A DNA stretch of 64,000 nucleotides from Lysinibacillus fusiformis. Its GTDB lineage: Bacteria; Bacillota; Bacilli; Bacillales_A; Planococcaceae. The notes beneath the pieces were generated by a model. It saw only the letters and a list, made by a program, of their open reading frames with translations. It searched no databases and was not told where the DNA came from. Of this stretch, positions 26,557 to 35,141 are shown in pieces. A program made the position numbers and the translations under genes. The stretch lies in assembly GCF_003049525.1 (NCBI RefSeq), contig NZ_PYWL01000005.1, positions 186,001 to 250,000 of the forward strand. Reading direction: 5' to 3'. How positions within the stretch are numbered: the stretch's first letter is position 1; each line of letters opens with the position of its first letter.

Positions 26557-28005
26557 TTAAAATATCTTATTATTTTTTATTGTGAATTGTATGTCTGCTA
26601 CATTTTCAATAAAGTTTTTATCATGTGTCACGAAGATTATGGTTCCCTCATAAGCCGTTATAAATTGCTCTAACGCCTCTAATGCTTGAATATCTAAGAA
26701 GTTGGTTGGCTCATCTAATAACAGTATATTATAGCTTCCTAAAAACAGATAACACAGCTGGAGGCGTATCGCTTCACCACCGCTTAATGAGTTCACACCC
26801 TTTTGTATATCAGTTCCTACAAACTGCATGGAACCTAGAACGCTTCGTAAAAAGCCTTCATCGTAATCAGAGCGATTTTTTAAAAATTGGAGGACCGTTT
26901 CCTCACTTTTAAATTGGTAGCCCATTTGATGGAAATAGCCTATTTTGGCCTTAGGGGAAATGGTTAACCCCTCCCCATAGTTTGCAATATGTTGTAGTAA
27001 GGTACTTTTTCCACAACCGTTACTACCTGTCAAAGCAATTTTTTTACCCAATGGTATTTGAAAGCTTACGACATCCAATAGGACTTTTCCTGGAATGTGT
27101 AAAGTGAATTGATCTGCCATAATCGGAAATTTATTGTGTAGTTCCAATGCCTTCGATTGTCGGAAAACTATATTTCTGTCTACCTGCACCGCATCTACTT
27201 TCTGAAGCTTCTCTATTCGCTGTTCTATTGCCTTGGCTGCACGTTGTACGTTTTTTTGACTTGTCCCTTTGGACTTTGTCATAAACATGCGATTCGGCTT
27301 TGCATGAGCTTCTCTTTTTGACATGTTACCTGCTTGGGTAATTTTTTCAGCCTTTTTCATTTTATCTTCGGCAGCTTTTTCAAGACGACTTCTTTCTTTC
27401 AAATATAAGTCATGCGCCTGGCGTTGTTGATCTTGCTCCAACTGCTTTTGCCAAGCATAATTACTATAATTTCCGGAATAAATGTTTACTGTGCCCCCAT
27501 CAATCTCCCAAATTGTTGTGACCAATTGATCCAGAACCGCACGATCATGGCTAATTAGTACGAGGGCACCATAGTAATAACGTAATTCATCCACTAGAAA
27601 TGAAATACCCTCTTGATCTAAATGTGTTGTTGGTTCATCAATGAGCAGCGCCTCCTCATAGAAAGAAAATAAATGAGCTAACTTTAATCTCGTTTGTTCC
27701 CCACCACTTAGTCCTTCAGAATTTACTGGAATAGCTAATTTCCCTAATAACTGTGCCTCTGCCCCTACAGGCGTTGGTGCTTCCATTTGTTCAAAATAGC
27801 CGAAATGTACATGACTATTTACCTTCCCACTTGTCGGCTGAACCTTGCTAGCAAGTAACTTCATTAATGTACTTTTTCCAGCGCCATTTTTCCCAACGAT
27901 ACCGATTCGATCGAATTGATGAATGGCTAATTTTTCAATGTTTAAAATCTCTTTATCTAAATAATTTACAACTACGTTGTCTAATTCAAAGCAAACTTTT
28001 TCCAT
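26557..28005 (-). CDS. ABC-F ribosome-protection ATPase (Msr/Vml-like)
   Basis: A 482-residue protein with two ATPase domains and no membrane spans: Walker A GKNGAGKST and GSNGCGKST, signatures LSGGEQTR and LSGGEAIR, Walker B LLIDEPTTHLD and LLLDEPTNFLD. A long basic linker (about residues 190-280) would reach the peptidyl-transferase centre. Such proteins dislodge macrolides, lincosamides, streptogramins or pleuromutilins from ribosomes. Its leader encodes two short peptides with strong ribosome binding sites and an intrinsic terminator, as in antibiotic-induced attenuation. The terminator behind it is shared with the kinase gene. Confidence 0.88.
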   Translation of the reverse strand: MEKVCFELDNVVVNYLDKEILNIEKLAIHQFDRIGIVGKNGAGKSTLMKLLASKVQPTSGKVNSHVHFGYFEQMEAPTPVGAEAQLLGKLAIPVNSEGLSGGEQTRLKLAHLFSFYEEALLIDEPTTHLDQEGISFLVDELRYYYGALVLISHDRAVLDQLVTTIWEIDGGTVNIYSGNYSNYAWQKQLEQDQQRQAHDLYLKERSRLEKAAEDKMKKAEKITQAGNMSKREAHAKPNRMFMTKSKGTSQKNVQRAAKAIEQRIEKLQKVDAVQVDRNIVFRQSKALELHNKFPIMADQFTLHIPGKVLLDVVSFQIPLGKKIALTGSNGCGKSTLLQHIANYGEGLTISPKAKIGYFHQMGYQFKSEETVLQFLKNRSDYDEGFLRSVLGSMQFVGTDIQKGVNSLSGGEAIRLQLCYLFLGSYNILLLDEPTNFLDIQALEALEQFITAYEGTIIFVTHDKNFIENVADIQFTIKNNKIF

Positions 28006-28017
28006 ATGACTACCTCC

Positions 28018-28083
28018 CGAAATTAACTCATTTCGTATCGATAGCTATGGTACCGATACGAGCCTCTAGTTAAAGCTCGTATC
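28018..28083 (-). promoter_or_regulatory. Alternative hairpins over the ABC-F ribosome binding site
   Basis: Four RNA segments can pair in alternative ways. Arm 1 (28075-28083) pairs with arm 2 (28055-28063) over 9 bp, and arm 2 also pairs with arm 3 (28033-28040). Arm 3 (28030-28035) in turn pairs with arm 4 (28018-28023), which touches GGGAGG of the ABC-F gene. Arm 1 overlaps the stop codon of leader peptide 2. A ribosome stalled there would free the start, the same logic as ermC. Confidence 0.6.
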
Positions 28084-28105
28084 AAAAGAATAATAGCATA
28101 TGCAT
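28082..28105 (-). CDS. Leader peptide 2 (MHMLLFF)
   Basis: A seven-codon frame with AAGGAGG 8 bases upstream of its ATG, reading MHMLLFF then TGA. Its length and hydrophobicity recall the MsrD leader peptide MYLIFM. It ends inside arm 1 of the hairpin set that masks the ABC-F start, so stalling on it would affect translation. Confidence 0.6.
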   Translation of the reverse strand: MHMLLFF

Positions 28106-28127
28106 GATCTATTCCTCCTTATTGGAT

Positions 28128-28160
28128 AAAACAAAAAATCACAGACAATTTGCCTGTGAT
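28128..28160 (-). terminator. Intrinsic terminator inside the ABC-F leader
   Basis: Stem ATCACAG / CTGTGAT with a 9-nt loop, followed on the minus strand by TTTTTTGTTTT. It lies between leader peptides 1 and 2, so transcription must read through it to reach the ABC-F gene. Confidence 0.7.
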
Positions 28161-28306
28161 CCAAGTAACTAGGATATATTAGAGAATAAGCCTCTTTAAA
28201 TAAAGGCGTGAGCTGTTCTCTTTCTTATGCAATTGAAGATGATTAAAAAAGGACAGACTATCCCGTATACTCTGGCTTCACAAACCGAGTTTTTGACCCT
28301 ATTCAG

Positions 28307-28351
28307 TTATTGGCTCAAAATGGTGCAACGTAGTCTCATTGAATATGTCAT
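28307..28351 (-). CDS. Leader peptide 1, ErmDL/MsrA-leader-like (MTYSMRLRCTILSQ)
   Basis: A 14-codon frame with AAGGAGG upstream. It is strikingly like the ErmD leader as I recall it (MTHSMRLRFPTLNQ) and shares the MRL(R/K) stalling core of the MsrA leader. These peptides arrest ribosomes that carry macrolides. It is the first translated element after the promoter, with a terminator about 150 nt downstream. Confidence 0.8.
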   Translation of the reverse strand: MTYSMRLRCTILSQ

Positions 28352-28384
28352 TTTTTAATAATCCTCCTTAAAAGTATTATGATT

Positions 28385-28412
28385 ATTATAAATATTTATT
28401 CTAATTAGTCAA
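28385..28412 (-). promoter_or_regulatory. Sigma-A promoter of the ABC-F leader
   Basis: TTGACT (28407-28412) and a perfect TATAAT (28385-28390) with a 16-bp spacer, reading leftward. It gives a leader of about 370 nt. Confidence 0.7.
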
Positions 28413-28551
28413 GGTCTTCTAGTCTAAAGACATTCAAAAAAAGGTCGATATAACCTAAATGAATATTACAAAAAAAGTATATCATTTGGTGAAAACCTGA
28501 TATAGTATGGATTTAAGAAAAAATCTAATTTGATATGGTGGTGTTATGTGA

Positions 28552-29391
28552 ATGAAAAAATACGTAATAGATATTTTAATGATTATGCTTGGATCACTGC
28601 TTTTTGCCCTAGCAGTTAACTTATTTGTTATTCCAAATGATTTGGGTGAAGGTGGCGTAACGGGCTTAACGATTATAGCCTATTATCTTTTCGGATGGTC
28701 TCCGAGTATTGTCAGCTTTATGATGAATGCGGCTTTACTACTAGTTGGCTATAAATTTCTAAATAGACAAACAACCATTTATACGATCATTGCGGTCTCA
28801 TTCCATTCTTTATTTTTACATTTAACAGAATCTTGGTCGATTTCCTCAAATGAAATTATCGTAAATACGATTTTTGGTGGAGTATTTGCTGGGGTCGGTA
28901 TTGGTTTGATTATTAGAGTCGGTGGTACAACTGCAGGCTCTACGATTTTAGCTAGAATCACTAACAAGTACCTTGGCTGGAGTATTAGCTATGGACTTTT
29001 ATTCTTTGATTTAATCGTTGCTTTTTCATCTTATTTTATCATCGGAGCAGAGGCATTAATGTTAACAATAATCATGCTTTATGTTGGTACTAAGGTGATG
29101 GAGTTCGTTATCGAAGGGGTTAATCCTAAAAAAGCAGTTACGATCATCTCTAAAAAACCAGAAGACATTGCTGGACAGGTAACTGCTTATATGAACCGCG
29201 GGGTTACGGTACTTTCCGGTCATGGCTATTATACAAAGGAACAAAAAGAAATTTTGTATATCGTCATTAGTAAGCAAGAAGTTGTAAAGCTCAAAAAAAT
29301 TGTCAAAGAAGTCGACAAGGATGCCTTTATTGCCATTCATGATGTAAGGGATGTTTTTGGAGAAGGCTTTATTGAATTAGCTAAATCTTAA
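28552..29391 (+). CDS. YitT family membrane protein
   Basis: A 279-residue protein with five to six transmembrane helices (GSLLFALAVNLFVIPNDLGEGGVTG, IGLIIRVGGTTAGS among them) and a C-terminal DUF2179 cytosolic domain (RGVTVLSGHGYYTKEQKEIL, VISKQEV, IHDVRDVFGEGF). Widespread in Bacillales, several paralogues per genome; transport role assumed but substrate unknown. GGTGGTG lies upstream of the ATG. Monocistronic. Confidence 0.88.
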   Translation: MKKYVIDILMIMLGSLLFALAVNLFVIPNDLGEGGVTGLTIIAYYLFGWSPSIVSFMMNAALLLVGYKFLNRQTTIYTIIAVSFHSLFLHLTESWSISSNEIIVNTIFGGVFAGVGIGLIIRVGGTTAGSTILARITNKYLGWSISYGLLFFDLIVAFSSYFIIGAEALMLTIIMLYVGTKVMEFVIEGVNPKKAVTIISKKPEDIAGQVTAYMNRGVTVLSGHGYYTKEQKEILYIVISKQEVVKLKKIVKEVDKDAFIAIHDVRDVFGEGFIELAKS

Positions 29392-29397
29392 GATAGT

Positions 29398-29430
29398 AAA
29401 ACACCTTTTGTAGGAAAACAAAAGGTGTTT
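29398..29430 (+). terminator. Terminator of YitT gene
   Basis: Stem aaacaccttttgt / acaaaaggtgttt with T-run (gtttttt). It separates convergent genes. Confidence 0.8.
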
Positions 29431-29436
29431 TTTCTA

Positions 29437-30342
29437 TTACCTATTATCAATCTGTAAGGAGCTATCAATAATGCTATCCAATAGGGCAGAATAGCTAATT
29501 CCTGCAGCAAAGGCGCTTTTTGGTAGCAGGCTATTTTGGGTCATGCCAGGTAATGTATTAACCTCCAACACATAAGGAACGCCCTCCTTAATTAACATAT
29601 CTACTCTAGCATACACACTACATTTTAAAGACTTATAGCTGGTCATAGCAGCCTTTGCCACACGGTCATGAATCGCAAGTGGGAGTTCCACAGGCTCCTC
29701 TATTGTAGAAGCATCATCATATTTCGCCTGGTAGTCAAAAAATACTGCCGTATGTTTGATTGAAAGGACTGGCAATAGCCTATCATTGAGGATTGGGCAT
29801 GTAATTTCGTCACCAATCATGTACTGCTCAATAATAATTTCGTTATCCCACTTCAATACCTCTGCAACAGCCGTCAATAAGGCATTTCGATCATGGACAA
29901 TTTGAACACCTACACTAGAGCCACCAGCATTTGGTTTAACGACCAGCGGATAACCCATCAGCTCTATGTCCTGTAATGGCAGCTCCTCGCCCTTTACGAG
30001 ATGCATCCAATCTGGTGTGGCGATCCCTTCATAGCGCAGTATTTTCTTGGCCATATTTTTATCCATGCACAAACTACTTGCTAGAAGACCACTTCCTGTA
30101 TAAGGAATACCCAATGTTTCTAATACACCCTGAATCGTGCCATCCTCTCCAAACTTACCGTGCAGTGCTAATAAAGCTACATCGATACCTTGCACTTTTT
30201 CTATTACCTCTTGATGGTCTTCCAATACTATTTCAACAACATCGTATTTTTGTTTATTTAAATGAGCAACCATTTCCTTCCCTGTCATAATCGAAACCTG
30301 CTTTTCAGAGGAGGTACCGCCCATAATTACGCCAACCTTCAT
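29437..30342 (-). CDS. ddl: D-alanine--D-alanine ligase
   Basis: About 301 residues of ATP-grasp enzyme that joins two D-Ala for peptidoglycan. Signatures: MGGTSSEKQVS, ALHGKFGEDGTIQG, GIPYTGSG, PLVVKPNAGGSSVGV, and EVNTLPGMTQNSLLPKSA. The active-site region has the short form typical of this Ddl branch. GAAGGGG supports the ATG at 30342. It lies 4 bp after a MocR-type regulator, an arrangement recalling DdlR-ddl of Brevibacillus. The nearby ABC-F and ytr-like genes suggest an antibiotic-response neighbourhood. Confidence 0.9.
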   Translation of the reverse strand: MKVGVIMGGTSSEKQVSIMTGKEMVAHLNKQKYDVVEIVLEDHQEVIEKVQGIDVALLALHGKFGEDGTIQGVLETLGIPYTGSGLLASSLCMDKNMAKKILRYEGIATPDWMHLVKGEELPLQDIELMGYPLVVKPNAGGSSVGVQIVHDRNALLTAVAEVLKWDNEIIIEQYMIGDEITCPILNDRLLPVLSIKHTAVFFDYQAKYDDASTIEEPVELPLAIHDRVAKAAMTSYKSLKCSVYARVDMLIKEGVPYVLEVNTLPGMTQNSLLPKSAFAAGISYSALLDSIIDSSLQIDNR

Positions 30343-30346
30343 CTTT

Positions 30347-31795
30347 TCAACCCCTTCTATCATTTCTTAATGTATCCCCAATAATTTGAATACCCCGGAC
30401 AATATCTTCTTCTGATAAACGGGAAAACCCTAGGCGAAATGTGTTTTTACCAAGACCATTTGTATAAAATACATCTCCTGGATAGAACACCACACCTTCG
30501 TCATAACATTTTTCTAATAATCTGCGAGCATCTATGCCCACTTCTAGTTCAATAAAGAGATGCAGTCCTCCATCCCCTCTGATTTTGCAAAATGGAATGT
30601 ACTCCATACAGGCTTGACGAGCAAGCTCATACTTTTTCTTATAAACAGCTCTTGCTTTCTTTAAATATTTTTCAAAATAACCATCCTGTAAATATTGATA
30701 TAACACTGCCTGATCCAGTGTCGATGTATGAATTGTCCGCGCTCTTTTCATGCTTTCTAGGCTAGCAATTAGCTCCTTATCTGCTAAAATCCAGCCAACA
30801 CGTAAGCCTGGGAAAAGGATTTTAGAAAAGCTGCCAATATAGACAATGTTATTACCAGAACCACTAAATGCAATTAGTGGTGCCAAATGAGAGCTTGAAT
30901 ACCTTAATTCCTCATTAAAGCCATCTTCTACGATAGGTATTTGATAGTTGGAAAAAAGCTGAAAAATAGCATTCCTCTTCTCAGAGGAGGTGACAATTCC
31001 TGTTGGATTATGATAGGACGGGATGAGATAGGCAAAATCAAAATCCATTTTGGCTAATGTTTTTTCTACCTGCCCCATATCAATGCCATCATCGCTCATA
31101 TCAACGCCATGTATTTCTAGCCCATGTAAACGAAAAAGCTTCAATGCTGCGTGATGTGTAGGATTTTCACATAGAACACGCCCAGATTTTTTAGCTATTG
31201 AGGATAATAAAATATCGAGTCCCTCCGTAAAGCCGTTAGTGATTAAAATATCTTTATTAGAAATATCTACACCCTTCATTTCCATATAGCGAAGGAGATA
31301 ATCAATTAAAGGTTTATACCCTTTTGCATAGCCATAATTTAAGACAATATCGCCTTCAAGGGACATACGTGTAAGAAAAGCCCGTTTGAAATTTTCAACA
31401 TCAAAAAGCTTTTCTTCCGGAGCAATACTAGTAAAGGAGATCATCCCTTTTTGCCACTGAATATCTTGTCGTACTAAATCGATTTCATCTGCTAACAAAG
31501 TTGCTGTATTCAGCCTATTTTTCCAGTCAAGTTCGATAGGGGACGTTTTCAACGTAGTAACCTTTCCTACAAAGTTCCCTTTTCCTTTCACTGCATAAAT
31601 GATGCCGTCCTGCTCTAGCTCAGCATATGCATTCAGCACTGTATTTCTGCTAACTGCTAATAGCTTACTAAGTTCACGCGTAGATGGAAGCTTTTGATGT
31701 TCTAACAGATGCCCTTTAACAATCATGTCTTGAACATAATCCTTCAATTGCACATAAACAGGACGATCATCCACCATCTTAAAATCATTAAACAA
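30347..31795 (-). CDS. MocR-type GntR/aminotransferase regulator (DdlR-like)
   Basis: About 482 residues. Residues 1-70 hold a GntR winged helix (VYVQLKDYVQDMIVKGHL, LPSTRELSKLLAVSRNTVLNAYAELEQDG); the rest is a PLP aminotransferase fold with YIGSFSKILFPGLRVGW (PLP Lys in SFSK) and YHNPTG. It likely senses PLP or a D-amino acid and controls the adjacent ddl. ATG 31816 has no ribosome binding site. AAGGGGG fits TTG at 31795, which is chosen. Confidence 0.85.
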   Translation of the reverse strand: MFNDFKMVDDRPVYVQLKDYVQDMIVKGHLLEHQKLPSTRELSKLLAVSRNTVLNAYAELEQDGIIYAVKGKGNFVGKVTTLKTSPIELDWKNRLNTATLLADEIDLVRQDIQWQKGMISFTSIAPEEKLFDVENFKRAFLTRMSLEGDIVLNYGYAKGYKPLIDYLLRYMEMKGVDISNKDILITNGFTEGLDILLSSIAKKSGRVLCENPTHHAALKLFRLHGLEIHGVDMSDDGIDMGQVEKTLAKMDFDFAYLIPSYHNPTGIVTSSEKRNAIFQLFSNYQIPIVEDGFNEELRYSSSHLAPLIAFSGSGNNIVYIGSFSKILFPGLRVGWILADKELIASLESMKRARTIHTSTLDQAVLYQYLQDGYFEKYLKKARAVYKKKYELARQACMEYIPFCKIRGDGGLHLFIELEVGIDARRLLEKCYDEGVVFYPGDVFYTNGLGKNTFRLGFSRLSEEDIVRGIQIIGDTLRNDRRG

Positions 31796-31991
31796 TCCCT
31801 GACCCCCTTGCTTCATTCTTGCATAACGAGAGTGAACTCAAAAGGTCCACTCAGTATGTAATTTCCTATTGTTGTGGTTGTTCTTCTTTCTATCTTATTT
31901 CAAAATTATTATACGTATCAAACGTGATGAAGATCGTTCACAATATTAACTATTTGCCACACTATGATAAGGGTCGTAATAATTTATTTAA

Positions 31992-32105
31992 GCTCGAACT
32001 TTTTATAAGGAAATCGAGGTTCAACAAACATTTATTTATTGTCCATCAGGTCAACAATGGGCAGATGATGAAACGGGTAAATACGGTATTTTCATTACAA
32101 AGTAA
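31992..32105 (+). pseudogene. Short coding remnant
   Basis: The last 37 codons of an unknown gene without a start: KEIEVQQTFIYCPSGQQW, then DDETGKYGIFITK and a stop. An in-frame stop lies just upstream. Codon pattern looks coding. The rest of the 31817-32215 gap holds nothing recognised. Confidence 0.3.
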
Positions 32106-32215
32106 TCGACCCCACTATTGCCAAAGGGTACAATAATAATTTAGAGGTGGTTCATGACCAATTTGTCTTATGAGAAGGACAGCCACTTCCAATTCCAGAT
32201 GAAAGAGTGATTGTC

Positions 32216-33427
32216 ATGATTAATGGAGGTAGACTCTTACAACATCTTCAAGACTTAAGCCAAATCGGCTGCAATGAAGCTACAGGTGGGATTAATCGCT
32301 TCTCCTTTACACCAGTAGAAAAACAGGCTATTGAGCTAGTGACCATTTATATGGAACAGGCTGGCATGAAAGTAACGGTTGACGCTGTTGGAAATCTCAT
32401 TGGTACTTATGGTGAAGGCGATGAAACCATTATGCTAGGCTCACACATTGATACAGTACCAGAAGGCGGCAAATACGATGGAGCATTAGGGGTATTGGCA
32501 GCTATTGAAGTCGTAAATAGGTTGTATGAGCAACAAATACTACCCTCTAAAAAGATACAAGTTGTCGCTTTTAAGGATGAGGAGGGAACGAGATTTGGCT
32601 TTGGGCTACTTGGTAGTAGTGCGATGGCCGGGCTTTTAACGGAGGAACAATTACAGCACACAGATGAGGCTGGCATTTCCATTGAAGAAGCTATGAAGGA
32701 ATTCCAATTGTCGCCATATCCTTTAGTTAATGCTCAACGAAATGACATTAAAGCTTATTTAGAAATGCATATTGAGCAAGGCAAGGTGCTAGAAAATGAA
32801 GGTTTACCTGTCGGTGTTGTAACAGGTATAGCCGCTCCTGTATGGTTAGAAATTACTGTCACTGGCGTCAGTGAACATGCTGGTGCAACACCTATGCCCA
32901 TTCGGCAGGATGCTCTAACTGCGGCGAGCGAGATGATTTTAGAGATTGAACGGCTATTAAATGACACTACAGATGCCGTTGCAACGGTCGGCAAGCTTAC
33001 TGTGTCCCCGAATGGAACAAATGTGATCCCAGGCAAAGTTACTTTCTCAATTGATCTACGAGATATAGACGAACAAAAAGTGAGATCACTAGAGACTATG
33101 ATTTTGCAGCAACTACAACAAATCGCAGACCGAAGAAATGTTACATTGGCTTCAAAAATATTACAGCGCATTAAACCTGCAAAAGCGGATGAGAAGCTAC
33201 AGCAACAACTTGCCATAAGTATTGAAAAGCAAGGGATACGTCCCTATTCTCTTATAAGTGGTGCAGGACACGATGCCATGAATATGGCTGAAATCGCTCC
33301 AATCGGGATGTTGTTTGTCCGCTCAAAAGACGGCATTAGCCACAATCCCTTAGAATATAGCTCCGATGAGGATATCATTATAGCCACTACTATTTTTTAT
33401 GATTCTGTCGTCGAGCTCTCTAAATAA
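32216..33427 (+). CDS. M20 family amidohydrolase (N-carbamoylase/allantoate type)
   Basis: About 403 residues of Zn-dependent amidase. Metal ligands are visible in order: GSHIDTVPEGGKYDG, the EEGTRFG acidic pair, HIEQGKVLE, and SGAGHDAMNMA near the end; GVSEHAGATPMPIRQDA lies at the dimerisation lid. It hydrolyses N-carbamoyl amino acids, ureidoglycolate-type or allantoate substrates. The frame reaches a GTG at 32207; the ATG at 32216 with AAAGAGTG upstream is preferred. Single gene with terminator. Confidence 0.88.
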   Translation: MINGGRLLQHLQDLSQIGCNEATGGINRFSFTPVEKQAIELVTIYMEQAGMKVTVDAVGNLIGTYGEGDETIMLGSHIDTVPEGGKYDGALGVLAAIEVVNRLYEQQILPSKKIQVVAFKDEEGTRFGFGLLGSSAMAGLLTEEQLQHTDEAGISIEEAMKEFQLSPYPLVNAQRNDIKAYLEMHIEQGKVLENEGLPVGVVTGIAAPVWLEITVTGVSEHAGATPMPIRQDALTAASEMILEIERLLNDTTDAVATVGKLTVSPNGTNVIPGKVTFSIDLRDIDEQKVRSLETMILQQLQQIADRRNVTLASKILQRIKPAKADEKLQQQLAISIEKQGIRPYSLISGAGHDAMNMAEIAPIGMLFVRSKDGISHNPLEYSSDEDIIIATTIFYDSVVELSK

Positions 33428-33444
33428 TTCACTGTAATAGAAGT

Positions 33445-33478
33445 AGCCATTCTCTAGTTTTTTTCAGAATGGCTTTTT
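33445..33478 (+). terminator. Terminator of amidohydrolase gene
   Basis: Stem agccattct / agaatggct with a 12-nt loop, followed by TTTTT. Confidence 0.75.
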
Positions 33479-33482
33479 AATA

Positions 33483-33791
33483 TCATTTTTTGAATAAGCC
33501 TACTATAAAACCTTCTAACCCAAAATGCGGATCTGCTGTAGACATCGGTACCATTTTACGTATTTCAATTTCTTCCAAAAAATTAAAAATTTCCTGTAGT
33601 TGACTTTTTGTATAACCAAGCCCACCCTCTAAACTGCGCTTTAAATATACTTCCTCATCTGTCAGGGCAGAGCCACCGTACGTTCCATTCTCCTCAAATG
33701 AACATACAGCAAAGTATCCATTCTGCTTTAATAACCTATTAATGATCTCTATATAACTGATGAATCGAATCCTCGTAATGATAGGATTCAT
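33483..33791 (-). pseudogene. C-terminal fragment of a class I methyltransferase
   Basis: The residues from about NRLLKQNGYFAVCSF onward (then GTYGGSALTDEEVY, RSLEGGLGYTKSQL) read as the end of a SAM-dependent methyltransferase, including the LK..GYF strand. The SAM-binding N-terminal half is absent. Upstream it runs directly into the truncated sigma factor in another frame, so a deletion probably joined the two. Confidence 0.65.
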
Positions 33792-34137
33792 ATGACTGCT
33801 CGACCATTTGCTCCTTTTTAAAACCTGTCCAAAATCTAAAGCCCTTATTTTTCTTTTTCAGTAGGTCGATACAATGATGATGAGCAATTTTATAGAGCCA
33901 CGCTGAAAAAGACACTGAGTAAGTGAATTGGCGAATATTCTCTAAACCTTTTATAAAAACATCCTGCGAGGCATCCTCAGCTTCTTCTTTGTTTCCTAAT
34001 AGGTAGTAACAGTATAGATAGATTTGTTTTTGGAAGCACCGTATGATTTCCGTGTAGGCATAAGTATCCCCTGCCTGAACTTGTTTAACTACCTCTTTTA
34101 TTACTACCGTTTCCTCTGTTTTATTTGATATACTCAC
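33739..34137 (-). pseudogene. Truncated ECF-type sigma factor
   Basis: 132 codons from GTG (GGAGGG upstream). Region 2 is intact: YTEIIRCFQKQIYLYCYYLLGNKEEAEDASQDVFIKG, then FSAWLYKIAHHHCIDLLKKK (quoted in pieces). It stops after EDSIHQLYRDH, exactly where region 4 should begin, so it lacks the -35 binding domain. The sequence continues into a methyltransferase fragment. Probably non-functional, unless it acts as a region-2-only protein. Confidence 0.75.
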
Positions 34138-34358
34138 AAGCTTCCCTCCTCTCTATCTGTATAACTAAATTCACTACCGTTTTGTGACAGCAAAAGATTA
34201 AAAATTGGCATTAAAATATATAATTTCTTAATTTAATAACCCCTCTTCAACCACATGGAATTGAACTGGTTTCATTTTACCAAAAGGAATTTATTTTCTT
34301 TTTATATGCTATAGTGTATTAATGGATATTTTTTCTATAATTATGGAGGTGCACTGAA

Positions 34359-35141
34359 ATGGAAGACATTTTAACGATTACAAATTTAACGAAAAGTTAT
34401 GGAAACAAGGAAATATTAAAAGGAATAAACCTCCATGCTACTAGAGGAGAAATTATCGGATATATTGGTCCTAATGGTGCTGGTAAAAGCACGACTGTTA
34501 AAATTATTTTGGGGCTTGAAGGTGATTATGGTGGTGAAATTAAGCTCTTTGGTGAAAGCATTGGGCAAGATCAAATAGACTATAAGCGGAGAATTGGTTA
34601 CGTTCCAGAAATCGCTGATGTGTATGACAACTTAACAGGTTATGAATATTTAACCTTTATCGGTCAGTTATATGGGCTAGAGCTATATGAGGCAGCTGAC
34701 AAATCGAAATCGCTCATGGAGTTGTTTGGAGTGGGTGAGGCGTACCATTCTAGAATTTCCTCGTACTCAAAGGGCATGCGACAAAAACTATTAATCATTG
34801 CTAGTCTTATACATAACCCAGACCTATTATTTTTAGATGAGCCGATCAATGGCTTAGATGCAAACAGTGTAATGATTTTTAAAGAGATTTTAACGCAGCT
34901 CGCAGCCAATGGAAAAACAATATTTTACTCTTCTCATATTATGGATGTCGTTGAAAAGATCAGTAGTCGCATCATCCTGCTATATGACGGCAACATAGCA
35001 GCGGATGGAACCTTTGCCCAATTACAAGCTGGTAACACTGAAGGAACGCTAGAAAGGATCTTTAATCAGTTAACAGGATTTCATGAGCATCAGGAAATTG
35101 GTGAGAAATTTGTATCCATCGTTCGAGGAGTACAATCATGA
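34359..35141 (+). CDS. ABC transporter ATP-binding protein
   Basis: A 260-residue ATPase: Walker A GPNGAGKST, signature region YSKGMRQK, Walker B LLFLDEPINGLD, His switch SSHIMD. It belongs to the ABC-2 type exporter class (CcmA-like). GGAGGTG before the ATG. It overlaps the permease gene by 4 bp (ATGA). Cargo unknown. Confidence 0.9.
   Translation: MEDILTITNLTKSYGNKEILKGINLHATRGEIIGYIGPNGAGKSTTVKIILGLEGDYGGEIKLFGESIGQDQIDYKRRIGYVPEIADVYDNLTGYEYLTFIGQLYGLELYEAADKSKSLMELFGVGEAYHSRISSYSKGMRQKLLIIASLIHNPDLLFLDEPINGLDANSVMIFKEILTQLAANGKTIFYSSHIMDVVEKISSRIILLYDGNIAADGTFAQLQAGNTEGTLERIFNQLTGFHEHQEIGEKFVSIVRGVQS

Noticed and set aside
32755..33216. 153-codon Ser/Cys-rich frame opposite the M20 amidohydrolase
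   Set aside because: Shadow of a clear enzyme gene; no start signal.
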